Below the pieces are notes generated by a model. That model was not told where the DNA came from, ran no database searches, and saw only the letters and a list, made by a program, of their open reading frames with translations. This document shows, piece by piece, positions 45,484-57,141 of a stretch of DNA of 64,000 nt. Source of the stretch: Chiridota heheva (lineage: Eukaryota > Echinodermata > Holothuroidea > Apodida > Chiridotidae); NCBI GenBank assembly GCA_020152595.1, contig JAIGNY010000918.1, positions 489,501-553,500 on the forward strand. Reading direction: 5' to 3'. Within the stretch, counting starts at the first letter, position 1; every line of letters starts with the position of its first letter. Position numbers and translations under genes: made by a program.

Positions 45484-47480
45484 TGAAACAATCATGTATT
45501 CTTTAAACAATCATGTATACTACAAATAATCATGTACTCTGCAAACAATCATGTTTACAATAAATAATTATGTATTCTGCAAACAATCATGTATTTTGGA
45601 AACAATCATGTATTCTTCAAACAATCCTGTATACTGCAAATAATCATGTATTTTAAAAACAATCATGTATTCTGCATGGAAACTATCATGTATTCTACAA
45701 ACAATCATGTATTATACATTCTGCAAGCAACAATGATGTACTCTGCAAAGAATCATGTACTCTATGAAGAATCATGTATTCTACAAACAATCATGTATTA
45801 TACATTCTGCAAGCAACAATGATGTACTCTACAAAGAATCATGTACTCTATGAAGAATCATGTATTCTACAAACAATCATGTATTCTACAAACAATCATG
45901 TATTATACATTCTGCAAGCAACAATGATGTACTCTGCAAAGAATCATGTACTCTATAAAGAATCATGTATTCTACAAACAATCATGTATTCTACAAACAA
46001 TCATGTATTATACATTCTGCAAGCAAACCATGATGTACTCTGCAAAGAATCCTGTACTCTATAAAGAATCATGTATTCTACAAACAATCATGTATTCTAC
46101 AAACAATCATGTATTATACATTCTGCAAGCAAACAATGATGTACTCTGCAAAGAATCATGTACTCTATGAAGAATCATGTATTCTACAAACAATCATGTA
46201 TTCTACAAACAATCATGTATTATACATTCTGCAAGCAACAATGATGTACTCTGCAAAAAATCATGTACTCTATGAAGAATCATGTATTCTACAAACATTC
46301 ATGTATTCTACAAACAATCATGTATTATACATTCTGTTAGCAACAATGATGTACATGTACTCTGCAAAGAATCATGTACTCTATAAAGAATCATGTATTC
46401 TACAAACAATCATGTATTCTACAAACAATCATGTATTATACATTCTGCAAGCAAACAATGATGTACTCTGCAAAGAATCATGTACTCTATAAAGAATCAT
46501 GTATTCTACAAACAATCATGTATTCTACAAACAATCATGTATTATACATTCTGCAAGCAAACAATGATGTACTATGCAAAGAATCATGTACTCTATGAAG
46601 AATCATGTATTCTACAAACAATCATGTATTCTACAAACAATCATGTATTATACATTCTGCAAGCAAACAATGATGTACTCTGCAAAGAATCATGTACTCT
46701 ATGAAGAATCATGTATTCTACAAACAATCATGTATTCTACAAACAATCATGTATTATACATTCTGCAAGCAACAATGATGTACTCTGCAAAGAATCATGT
46801 ACTCTATGAAGAATCATGTATTCTACAAACAATCATGTATTCTACAAACAATCATGTATTATACATTCTGCAAGCAACAATGATGTACTCTGCAAAGAAT
46901 CATGTACTCTATGAAGAATCATGTATTCTACAAACAATGTATTCTACAAACAATCATGTATTCTACAAACAATCATGTATTCTGCAGCCAATCATGTATG
47001 CTGCAGCCAATCATGTATGCTGCAGCCAATCATGTATGCTGCAGCCAATCATGTATGCTGCAGCCAATCATGTATAATACTGCAAACAACCATGTATTCT
47101 ACAAACAATCATGTTGTATTCTTCAAGCTTCCATGTATTCTGCAGCCAATCATGTATTCTGCAGCCAATCATGTATTCTGCAGCCAATCATGTATGCTGC
47201 AGCCAATCATGTATAATTCTGCAAACAACCATGTATGCTACAAACAATCATGTTGTATTCTTCAAGCTTCCATGTATGCTACAAACAATCATGTATTCTG
47301 CAACCAATCATGTATTATGAAAACAATCATGTACAGTATACTGTAAACAATCATGGATCCTACTAACAATCATGTATTTTTTAAACAATGTATATCTTAC
47401 AAACCATGTATATTGTGAATGTATCCTGCATAAAATCATGCATCATGCTGTAGACATTAATGTATTCTGCAAATTGTCAG
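45484..47480. repeat. ~17-19 bp repeat with ~106-bp higher-order unit
   Basis: Basic unit AACAATCATGTATTCTAC. From about 45,690 to 46,920 roughly eleven copies of a higher-order unit of about 106 bp contain, in order, CAAACAATCATGTATTATAC, ATTCTGCAAGCAACAATGATG, TACTCTGCAAAGAATCATG and TACTCTATGAAGAATCATG. From 46,975 it changes to TGCAGCCAATCATGTATGC units, then irregular units. Frames full of NHVLY/SCILQTIMY are translations of the array. Confidence 0.95.
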
Positions 47481-47655
47481 AACTGAAATAAGTTAAGTCA
47501 TCAAAAGCCAAGGCAATTTTTTTAACATGTTTAAACATGTTGGAAAAATTGTCAAATACATATTAGTTGTCAAGTTTCCTCAAGACATGACAATTATCAG
47601 AGGGTCCCTATCTATCTTTACGTTTTCCCATGAATCATTTCCATGAAACAACAAA
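47481..47655. repeat. Right arm of a 3.3-kb-spaced inverted repeat
   Basis: Reverse complement of 44,341-44,505 with an extra segment containing the perfect palindrome AACATGTTTAAACATGTT (about 47,523-47,540). Confidence 0.75.
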
Positions 47656-48165
47656 CCATTGCGGTACAGAGAGAATACATCCAACCATCAATGTCAAAGG
47701 TCACATTTTCTGTACCTGTGACTGTGCCTCTGAGTGCACTTAAATGATTGAAACATTACAAGAGACAATTGATAATTTAAAGGTTACTTTTCTACAATCT
47801 TTTACTCTTTCTTTACAACACTCTTTGTTGTATGCTGCCCAAAATGACAAATAAGACATTCATTATTTTGTTCATGTGGATATATGGTCCATATTTCAAA
47901 TCAGCAACTTATCAAGGAACTACCTAAGTAGATTGTCTCCCAGTTAGGAAAAATCCAGACATTACTTTGCTTTAAATACACAATTCTAGTTATCATAAAA
48001 TTTAGTAGAATCCCCTAGTGGAATAGGCCAACAACCTGTGACACCAAGCGGTGCTCTACTTCCATTGAAAACCTAGGTGCAATCAATCAAACAGTCAAAC
48101 ATGTAAAAAAGGTAAAGCAAAAGTTCTCCAAATAATTGTTCATAAAATAGACAGTTACGTCCTTA
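47656..48165. other. Anonymous sequence
   Basis: No gene or repeat recognised. Confidence 0.4.
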
Positions 48166-48173
48166 GTTCAGGG

Positions 48174-49220
48174 TAGAGCTGTGACCGTTTAGCGTGTACT
48201 CGCTACACGCTCGCAAATCTTGTAAACATTTACTAAATACTTCATTGCGTGTAATCGTTTTTCATACATTATAGGCCTAGTGTCTTGCCGTTAAAAATCA
48301 ATAATCACGATTCAAATCACACACACATTCGGCTGACAAAGTTCCAATCAATGATTTTTTGCAAACTGTAAACCCGATTAGCATAATCTTTTTGAAATGT
48401 GCGAATCACAAATGCGCAGTAATCACCAAAAAAATGAATGGGGATATTATGCACTTTGATTTCGCCGAAATTTGAGTAATCTTACTTATAAAATGAACCG
48501 CGAATGTGCAGCAGTAAACAGTGAAACTAACAATAGGCCTAACGTTAGGCCATAAGGCTTTAAATCCCACGCAATCAAGGCCCGTTTCATCGACCAAAAA
48601 ACACTTGAATCGTGACAATCAGTACATTTACATGTAAATATTACTTGATGAGTCAAATAAATTTTGCAAGAAAGAAAAAATATTGCATAATAAATAAACA
48701 GAAAAAGGTTTTAACAAAGCTGAAATTCTGCATGCTTCGCAAAGATGGCGGCCATTTTTTCGAGAGGACTGATATTTCAGAACTTTCTGGTGGTGGCGTA
48801 GTTTTGAAATGTTTTACGGCGAGGTATATTATAGGCCTCAGTATGCAAGATTTTCACAGAACTTTGAAAGCCGTAGCGAATAGGACAAACAAGTTACGCG
48901 ATGTTGAGTTTAAATGACATTGAAAGGAAGTTATCTGTTCTTTCTAAACTGAATTTCCATGCATATTTTCCCTAAAAATGATGATTTGTACTGTAAAAGT
49001 AAACTTTTTACGATTTGGAAAGCAAAACTCAACGTCTATTTGGGCAATGCACTCAGTACTTTTGCCATACTAGTTGCGCGATTTTTTTACTTCACTCGTA
49101 GTTTTGGAGCAATTTTGGTGTATTTCCGAAAATTACGGTACTAAACTCGTGTACACGATACACGCTCGCTTTTTTTGGCGTGTACACGTTTACTAAAATC
49201 CCTAAACGTTCACAGCTCTA
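48174..49220. mobile_element. hAT-like non-autonomous transposon, copy 2
   Basis: 1,047 bp, same orientation and nearly full-length similarity to 31,915-32,973. Ends TAGAGCTGTGACCGTTTAG and (reverse complement) TAGAGCTGTGAACGTTTAG. Flanking 8-mers GTTCAGGG (48,166-48,173) and GCTCAGGG (49,221-49,228) differ at one base. Subterminal CGTGTACACGATACACGCTCGC-like clusters lie at both ends and are better preserved than in copy 1. Contains GGCCTAACGTTAGGCC and AAGATGGCGGCCAT (48,742). Short frames on both strands are not conserved in register between copies. Confidence 0.85.
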
Positions 49221-49269
49221 GCTCAGGGTATGGAAACTTCAACAATTCTTGTATTGTCTTAACCAGGGA

Positions 49270-49430
49270 GGTATTTCACAGCCCTGCTTAAACTTAAAGG
49301 AGCACTTGACCGAAAAAAAAAGGGCACATTTTTACAGGGTCCCCCTCAAAAAAAAAAAAAAAAATCACAAATCTAGCATACAATGGTATAGCAATTTTCT
49401 GGTTAATATGAACATTCAAGTGACCTTTGC
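49270..49430. repeat. Short dispersed repeat
   Basis: AAGGAGCACTTGACCGAAAAAA..GGTCCCCCTCAAAAAAAA..GTATAGCAATTTTCTGG is shared with 62,705-62,806 in the same order. There it directly abuts the G-rich minisatellite. An A-run lies at 49,347-49,363. Confidence 0.65.
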
Positions 49431-49833
49431 CCTCATGTCATCTGTGGGCTATGGAAGCTTGAAGTTTATTGATCTGTTGTGGATTATTTAAACATATCTG
49501 TGAAATTTGAAGGGAAAAAACAAGCACCCTCACTTTTCTGTCTAGTGCTCCTTTATTTTGATTCTTTCATATACTGTAGGAACCACTGCATGATCATTCC
49601 CATTTAACAGGGATCAACAACAAAACAATTTGTCCACCAGGCAGAGATATACAGTATAAACTTGTGATTGTCCTGAAAGTATATCAGGTTGCCCATGGAT
49701 TTTTTTATATGGATGCAATGCAAATTTGGCTGAAAACTATATGTCTGTCCAGGCAGGTCAAGTAAATATCATGGTTGCATGGATAAGATTTTTGGTTGTC
49801 CCGCACGTACGATGATTTGTCGAACCCTGCTTT

Positions 49834-50076
49834 TTAAACAATGATTAAAATACCACCTTTTGTATGGAAGATGCTAATTGCCTGGGGATGTCTTTCAATG
49901 GTTGTGCCACAACTTTTTATAACTTGTATCTCAATTGCGCCCGTGGTAGGGATGGGTCGAGAAATGTGGCATATTTGATCAATTCTGATTGATTCAGCAA
50001 CTTTGTCATGTTCAATTGTAAAGATATGCACTCTCAAATATTGCAAGAAAATACCATGCAGAAATAGAAAAATCAT
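49834..50076 (-). other. Open minus-strand segment, possible terminal exon
   Basis: 80-codon frame ending in TAA at 49,834, including IEHDKVAESIRIDQICHISR and ending GGILIIV. A second frame over its first half is also open (MTKLLNQSELIKYATF..). Acceptor-like TTGCAATATTTGAGAG lies near 50,037. Composition is more balanced than the flanks, but two overlapping plausible frames and no recognised family make coding status uncertain. Confidence 0.25.
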
Positions 50077-53000
50077 GTAAATTCATTGGTATCAACATTA
50101 AGGGTAATGTGGGAGGAAATATGTAACTCCATAAAAATCTTTATCTGAATGTACCTATTACGACATAGCTCTTTTCGCATAGTGATAAATGTCAGTTTTT
50201 GGCAATATAAGTTTTAAATTGTTTCTACCTAACTTGGGCTGCTGAATCGAATGCACAATGGAATCCTCACAATGGACGTTAATGAGATATAAAATCACCT
50301 AAATTGACAAATGTAGAAAAACATGAACAAAATTTGTACTGCATACTAATGAATACAACATTTCCCATTATGCCGTACTGATGTAAACAATAAGAACTGA
50401 GTATCAATTTCACATACTTGTGAATATCCTAAGTGTCTAAAATAAAGGTCATTTGGAGAAATGATACATAAATATTCACCAAAAATTTCACATTTTGTTC
50501 TCTTCAACAAGGTATAAATTTACTATTTTACCCTTCAGAATCACAATGAAAGTACATTTCCTATAGTTTATTCATCAATATGCGCAAAGAGGAATGGACA
50601 TGGCCTTGGACTTAACACCTATAGTGACACAAATGTCTTTTCCAAGCCTTTTTTGTTCTACCACCCACATCTCAACAATTTAACAACTTCCCCCACCCCC
50701 CAAATAAAAAAAGTGGGAGAGTTATCCAATAACCCTTCCAGATCTGCAATGCTTAGAACAGCAGTTTTCTGCCCAACATTGCAAATCTAGTACTGTCCTA
50801 CAAATTTGACAAAAAAATGACAAATATACTTTCTATTAAACATTACAACAATTGATCAACAATACAACATTGACAATTACCATAAAAAGTTTCTTTTACT
50901 TACGAAAATGTTTTACTTCGGCCTGAAATTTATAACTGGATAATGTTTATAAAGTGAAGAAAAGCATTATATTTCAACTCTTTCAGTCGGAGTTCAACCA
51001 CACAGATACAATACCAAAAAGTTGACCAGCTACAGTATATTCAATACTGTTAAGCTGAAAATTAATTTTGATCAGGTTTTATCTGAGGAAACAATATTTT
51101 GCAATCTGAAGTGCCCATAAACAAACACAACAAAAGTGAACACACCTCCTGTGGATACATTTCCGATATCAAAAAGAAAGCTACAGAAAGTATCATCAAC
51201 AAAAGTAACAGCTCCCTGCTATAACAAGCAGTATCAAATGCAGTTTGAAGTGCAAAGTCCACCCACCGAATGAAATATTAATATGTAAATAAGTAATCAC
51301 AAATAGATCATATTTCAAGATGAAAGTAAATTTGTTACTTAAAACCAAACAAATTGAGAACACAATAAAGGTGGAGAGGGTAAAATAGAGGGAGATTATC
51401 AAAAATACTATATTGAATTACAGGAGAATGGTGACGACCTACAATTATTACAATACATATCATTCATAGGCTGAGAGGTGGGGGTATAGGAAGAACATAA
51501 AAATACAACAAGATTTTTTAAATGTAAATAATGAGAATACAATAAAGGTGGAGAAGGGTGGATAGAGGAGAAAAATAATACAGGAAATTACAGGAAAATG
51601 CTAAAATGGTAACAAACTACAGTACATAGGTAACGAGGATACAGTACAGGAAGAAGTTGAACATGAAAAATACTACAGGCAAATGCAAGACTGGTGATGA
51701 CCTATAGAACCCCCTCCAAGACCACCCCCCCCCCCCCCTTCTCCCTACACACACACATTTTCAAAGCAATCATTTTCAAATATACCCCTTTACCTCTTCC
51801 CCAATGGGCAACATTGCCAACATAGGTCCTGGCCCCCCGACCTCAAACCTGAACCTTAATGGATCAGGCCACCTGTAACATTCGTGACACCATGACCTAC
51901 AATACATGATCCATGCATACTGCATGGAAAGTATGAGCTGGCCTTGACCATCAGTTTATTTAACATAGATTACTATATATAATTACTATATAAATAAGTT
52001 ATTCTACATGTAATACTTTCAGGTAAATTCCATAACCAATCTAACAATAACACTAATTACATATTCACTCCTTTTCAAATGGTAAGAAATGTAAGGTGTT
52101 CTTGACAGTCTATATGACCAAAGCTTCCTACTATTTTAGAAATGAACTACATTAGGGAGCCCATTTTTTGTACCTACTGTAATAACCCAGCAAACCCAAC
52201 AATTTGAAGAATAAAGCGGCCCATTAGTGTTTAAACAAGCCAGGTAAACACCCAACAATGGGTGACCTGTTATTAATATCGCCCTTGTATATTTGCATAT
52301 GCAAATGAGCCTTCTAAGCTAATCAAGACCCAAGATTGAAAATTGGCAACATAACAAATATATTATGCTGAGACCTTATATTTCATTACCAAATTTAAAA
52401 GCTTCAATCAGTTTTGTCCCAGTTTGACAATTGTCCATCATCCATGGGGGGGTGCCCTGCATATGATCCATATGCTTATTTAAGTGGTTTGATTAATATG
52501 TTAGGGTAAGTTGCCTCTCAATGTTTGTAACCTCCCCTCCCCCTCCCCCTCCTCTTCAACATACACACACACACAATTTTTATTACCTCCGCATATATAT
52601 GATACATACATTTTGTATTGCATGCTAGAAAGGACTATAATTTCTGAGTAGAAGTGTCTTTAAATATTTAGTCTCTGACTTATAGCAGATCACAGTATGG
52701 GATTTTCAAAATACCAGTATGTGACAGCAGCCCACGACTCATGTGCATTTAAATTCAGTCCCCATGCATTTTGGAATATGTAATTTCCAATCCAGATCTG
52801 AATTCCCATCCAGTGCAGATAAGACAAAAATTCAAGAAACTTTTGATCTGAAACATTTGCATTCCTTCAAAAACTTGTTGCAGCTATAGGTCACACTTGA
52901 AATGGCAACTTGGGGTCATTATTGTTAGGCTCCATGGGTAAAAACCCCAATTTCGTTAAATTTTGCCTCTTATATAAAAACTCTCACATCCCTAATCATG

Positions 53001-54190
53001 AAACACTTGAAAATGGCAAGACCAAACAATTCATTAGCAATCCACCCCATTGCAAAAAAAAAAAAAAACTCTTCTTTGGTAGCAAAATTGGGAGAAATTT
53101 GAAATTATTCTAAAAGCCATGTAAAACTTAAAACAGTGTTTGTATGAAACCTCTATCAAATTCATTGACATAACTAATTAATAAATAGATTAAATAACAG
53201 TCAATATATTTTTGAAAAGGTATTTTCATCTGAAATTTTAGATTTGTTCATAATCAAATGTAAATAGTTTGATTTTGCGTGATTTTGGTAACAAAAAACG
53301 ACTGGAATGTCATTTTTAAGGTTCTCAAAAAGTGTCTCAAATTTTCCCTGATTTTGCACCCAAGGATGTAACTTTTTAAATATTTTTTGCACAGGGTGAA
53401 TTTATCTTGCCATTTTTAAGAGCTTCATGACCAGGGGTGTGGGAGGTCTTAAATATAAGCTCAACATATTATAACCCTTTTTTTGATAGGTTCGAACTTG
53501 TTCAAAGACTCTTAGTTGTCAGAACCGACTGGACGTTGAAAAACTTTAACTCCTTTCTTTGATCGTGTTTCGCAATTAAAAAGTAGTCTACGACACCGTC
53601 TTTCAATCTTTTTTCTTTTCTTTTCTACAGTGCTTGATGTATTTCCTTTTTTTCTTCATTTTATCAAAAAGAAGAAACCCATGTAAAGTGTGAAATAAAG
53701 GAAAATTTTCGAAAAATGCACAAATTATGAGATATATTTCCAGAGATTATTTCTATGTATTATTACTCTCAGTTGTATGTTGAGTCATCATTGTTTACTT
53801 GTCAAAATTCTAACAAATCATATACTTTGTAATGTGTACAGAAACAGCATAGAACATAAAACTTTATTGTATTTTGAATTGCAAAAGACATGTTTGATGT
53901 TGTTTTACATATAACTCCTTAAAAAGGACTAAAACTAAGTATAAATTACTTTCGTGGTGTATATGATATTTTTACACAAATTTCGCAGTGAGCAAACTTT
54001 TTTTGGAGAAGTTCTTATCAAGGAACTTTTTGCATTGAAATATTGCCAAAATGATCCTTACTTACTTCAAGATCGCATTAACTAAAAGATCTGAGGAAGT
54101 TTTTTAATGTGTTATAGTGGACTCGTTTTTCGAAAAAAATCCTGTTGTGAGATAGGAAAATTTCCATGATGTGATTCAAACACATGTACA
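50077..54190. other. Long anonymous AT-rich stretch
   Basis: No gene recognised in about 4.1 kb. GAGAATACAATAAAGGTGGAGA-type sequence occurs twice (51,357 and 51,532), flanking a local ~170 bp duplication. C-runs are at 50,692 and 51,725, and a (CA)n stretch near 52,565. 52,900-53,430 contains an inverted pair of a few tens of bases (GGGAGAAATTTGAAA / GTGTCTCAAATTTTCCC). Confidence 0.4.
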
Positions 54191-54192
54191 CC

Positions 54193-54228
54193 TGTATTTA
54201 CATTTACCCATGGGTAAATGTAAATACA
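54193..54228. repeat. 36-bp perfect palindrome
   Basis: TGTATTTACATTTACCCA at 54,193-54,210 is followed directly by its exact reverse complement with no spacer. Outer flanking bases do not pair. Confidence 0.95.
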
Positions 54229-54744
54229 CTGTATGAGTTATTGTAAATCGATACTACAAGGGTGTGTGATGATGGGTGAACCATTACAATGAGTATAAAT
54301 GAGACATTCTGAGGTAAACTGTACAAATGTGAAGTGGTATGCTATTAGTCCCAGTGGTGTTTGGCATTCCCAACCAATTAATGATCGTCTTGTCATGATT
54401 TGAGTCAATGTTTATTTTACTAAATTGTTATAATCTTCATGTTAAGAAAAAAAAAGACATATAGAATCAAATGATGTATTTAAAATCAAATGATGTATAA
54501 GAAGACTATATATTATATCAATTTACACAAATGACAATTACGAATCGAACCCATCACCAGTGCTTTCAGTACTTTGATTGTTGGTGGATAGTGTAAAGTT
54601 CGAGAGCTTCTTGGACATTAATTGAGGAGCACTTTTTATTTTAAACTAGAACGGTAAATAACATTATGGTTCGCATGCCCATGCAAATTGACACCCATAT
54701 CATATGACCAAGCCAATTATAAAAATGGCATCTCACACTAAGTA

Positions 54745-56170
54745 CCACATGGCATCCCATGTCTCACATGGCATCCCATGTCATCCCATGTCTCACATGG
54801 CATCCCATGTCTCACGTGGCATCCCATGTCCCACGTGGCATCCCATGTCCCACGTGGCATCCCATGTCCCATGTCCCAGGCATCCCCGTGGCATCCCGTG
54901 GCATCCCACGTGGCATCCCCGTGGCATCCCACGTGGCATCCCACGTGGCATCCCACGTGGCATCCCACGTGGCATCCCACGTGGCATCCCACGTGGCATC
55001 CCGTGGCATCCCACGTGGCATCCCACGTGGCATCCCACGTGGCATCCCACGTGGCATCCCACGTGGCATCCCACGTGGCATCCCACGTGGCATCCCCCGT
55101 GGCATCCCACGTGGCATCCCACGTGGCATCCCACGTGGCATCCCCGTGGCATCCCACGTGGCATCCCGTGGCATCCCACGTGGCATCCCACGTGGCATCC
55201 CGTGGCATCCGTGGCATCCCGTGGCATCCCCGTGGCATCCCCCGTGGCATCCCACGTGGCATCCCCGTGGCATCCCACGTGGCATCCCCGCGTGGCATCC
55301 CACGTGGCATCCCACGTGGCATCCCACGTGGCATCCCACGTGGCATCCCCGCGTGGCATCCACGTGGCATCCCACGTGGCATCCCGTGGCATCCCACGTG
55401 GCATCCCACGTGGCATCCCACGTGGCATCCCACGTGGCATCCCACGTGGCATCCCACACGGCATCCACGCGGCATCCCACGTGGGCATACCACGTGGCAT
55501 CCCACGTCCCCACACGGCATACCACTTCCCACAGGGCATCCCCGCCCCACAGGGCATCCCACGCCCCACACGGCATCCCACTTCCCACACGGCATGCCAC
55601 GCCCCACACGGCATGCCACGCCCCACACGGCATGCCACGTCCCCACACGGCATGCCGTGTCCCACACGGCATGCCGTGTCCCACACGGCATGCCCGTGTC
55701 CACACGGCATGCCGTGTCCACACGGCATGCCGTGTCCCCCGACACGGCATGCCGTGTCCCACACGGCATCCGTGTCCCACACGGCATCCCGTGTCCCACA
55801 CGGCATGCCGTGTCCCACACGGCATGCCGTGTCCCACACGGCATGCCCGTGTCCCACACGGCATCCCGTGTCCCACACGGCATCCCGTGTCCCACACGGC
55901 ATCCCGTGTCCCACACGGCATCCCGTGTCCCACACGGCATCCCGTGTCCCACACGGCATCCCGTGTCCCACACGGCATCCCGTGTCCCACACGGCATCCC
56001 GTGTCCCACACGGCATCCCGTGTCCCACACGGCATCCCGTGTCCCACACGGCATCAATGTCACACACGGCATCCCATGTCACACATGGTGTCCCAACCTA
56101 TGTCACACTCTGTGTTACTCATGGCATCCCACCCTATGTCCCACATAGCATCCCACTTACTTAAATGCAT
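54745..56170. repeat. CpG-rich CACGTG minisatellite array
   Basis: Three zones: 54,745-54,880 diverged CCCATGTCTCACATGGCAT units; about 54,890-55,490 a 12-bp unit GGCATCCCACGT with roughly 40 CACGTG sites and interspersed GGCATCCCGT/GGCATCCCCGT short units; about 55,500-56,060 a 19-bp unit CGGCATCCCGTGTCCCACA (first with GCATGCC). It then decays through CACACATGG units to 56,170. It is GC- and CpG-rich in an AT-rich region. The 400-480 codon frames in six registers ([12 protein letters not shown]..) are artefacts. Confidence 0.95.
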
Positions 56171-56733
56171 CACCTAACTTTGCCCTAATGCTTCAAATCC
56201 TGTTGAAATTTCAAGAAACAATCTGTTCAAAGCAACAGGTTTAAATGACAAACGGTTTTCACATGATGTAGCTTTTCATATTTCAAACAGGGATTAATAT
56301 ATTTCTGGACAAGTGTTACAAAAGGATCAATTTGTGTAAGAACATTGAAACTTATTTACAGGGGGGTAGCAATCGGAAGGGGGGTGGGGTGGTGGGTGGG
56401 GTGGGGGTGTCACCCCTTACAGCAATTTTTGTTGGGAAAAAAGTGACTTTGTCAGGAAATTTTCATCAATCTTTCCTAACGACATAAACAATCGGAAATG
56501 AAAGCCATGCCAAAAAAAAAGTTTTCGGAGAAATGTAATTATTTATAACCTTAAAAACTAAACTTCATCAACTCATGTTGATCGCTAATCAATGAACATT
56601 TCAATTTCTTTGTCCTCAATTTACAGAGAAAAAAAAATATTCACATGATTTAACACACACATCAACTAACTCCTTCTCTGTACGAGACTGCTGACCTTGT
56701 TTTCAACTTGTTGAATTAAATCCCAATTGAAAC
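56171..56733. other. Anonymous sequence with a G-rich patch
   Basis: 56,361-56,410 is a G-rich run (GGGGGGTAGC..GGTGGGGTGGTGGGTGGGGTG) with potential to form a G-quadruplex. Otherwise no feature. Confidence 0.5.
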
Positions 56734-57141
56734 TTGTTTCAACCAGTGAGGGGACTGATAAGAAATCAGATAACACCCTCCTCCCTTATAACCATGGTAA
56801 CTTGTGGCTGCTGCAAGTTGACAGGTAGAGGATCTTTGAGTCCTACATTGCATCAACTAGGCAAAATTTGTTTATTCGAATGGTATAATGATATTACCCT
56901 AGATATAACAATTACGAGAAAGCAAGTTTGTCACGGAGAAAAAACGCAAAAACCTGTCAGAACTAAGTTACAATGTGGACTGTGTAACCAACAATTTGAT
57001 GACTGTAGAAAAAACCATAACGTGAAATATCATAAGGATCTCTTTTCAAAAGGAGTCCATGTACCATTTAAAACTGTCAATGCCCCACTTGATCAGTTTG
57101 TGGCAGCTGCAGCTGCATCAGTCATCTTTTATATATATTAA
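56734..57141 (+). CDS. Unassigned ORF with a C2H2-like motif
   Basis: 135-codon frame from an ATG at 56,734 to a TAA. Residues about 82-102 read CGLCNQQFDDCRKNHNVKYH, i.e. C-x2-C-x10-H-x4-H, close to a C2H2 zinc-finger spacing. The N-terminal part has another pair of cysteines (TCGCCKLTG). It has no coding neighbours. It may be a fragment of a transposon or host zinc-finger protein, or a fortuitous frame. No splice sites were assessed as convincing. Confidence 0.3.
   Translation: MFQPVRGLIRNQITPSSLITMVTCGCCKLTGRGSLSPTLHQLGKICLFEWYNDITLDITITRKQVCHGEKTQKPVRTKLQCGLCNQQFDDCRKNHNVKYHKDLFSKGVHVPFKTVNAPLDQFVAAAAASVIFYIY

Noticed and set aside
45589-47346. Plus-strand frames with repeating NHVLY / SCILQ
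   Set aside because: Translated ~106-bp higher-order repeat; stops recur once per few units and no conserved domain exists.
45484-47480. CRISPR array
   Set aside because: Regular repeats but no unique spacers, the sub-units are homologous throughout, and the sequence is animal-like.
54704-56177. Five overlapping 400-490 codon frames (RGIP, MPRG, HPTW repeats)
   Set aside because: Open simultaneously in several frames on both strands, as expected of the 12- and 19-bp array.
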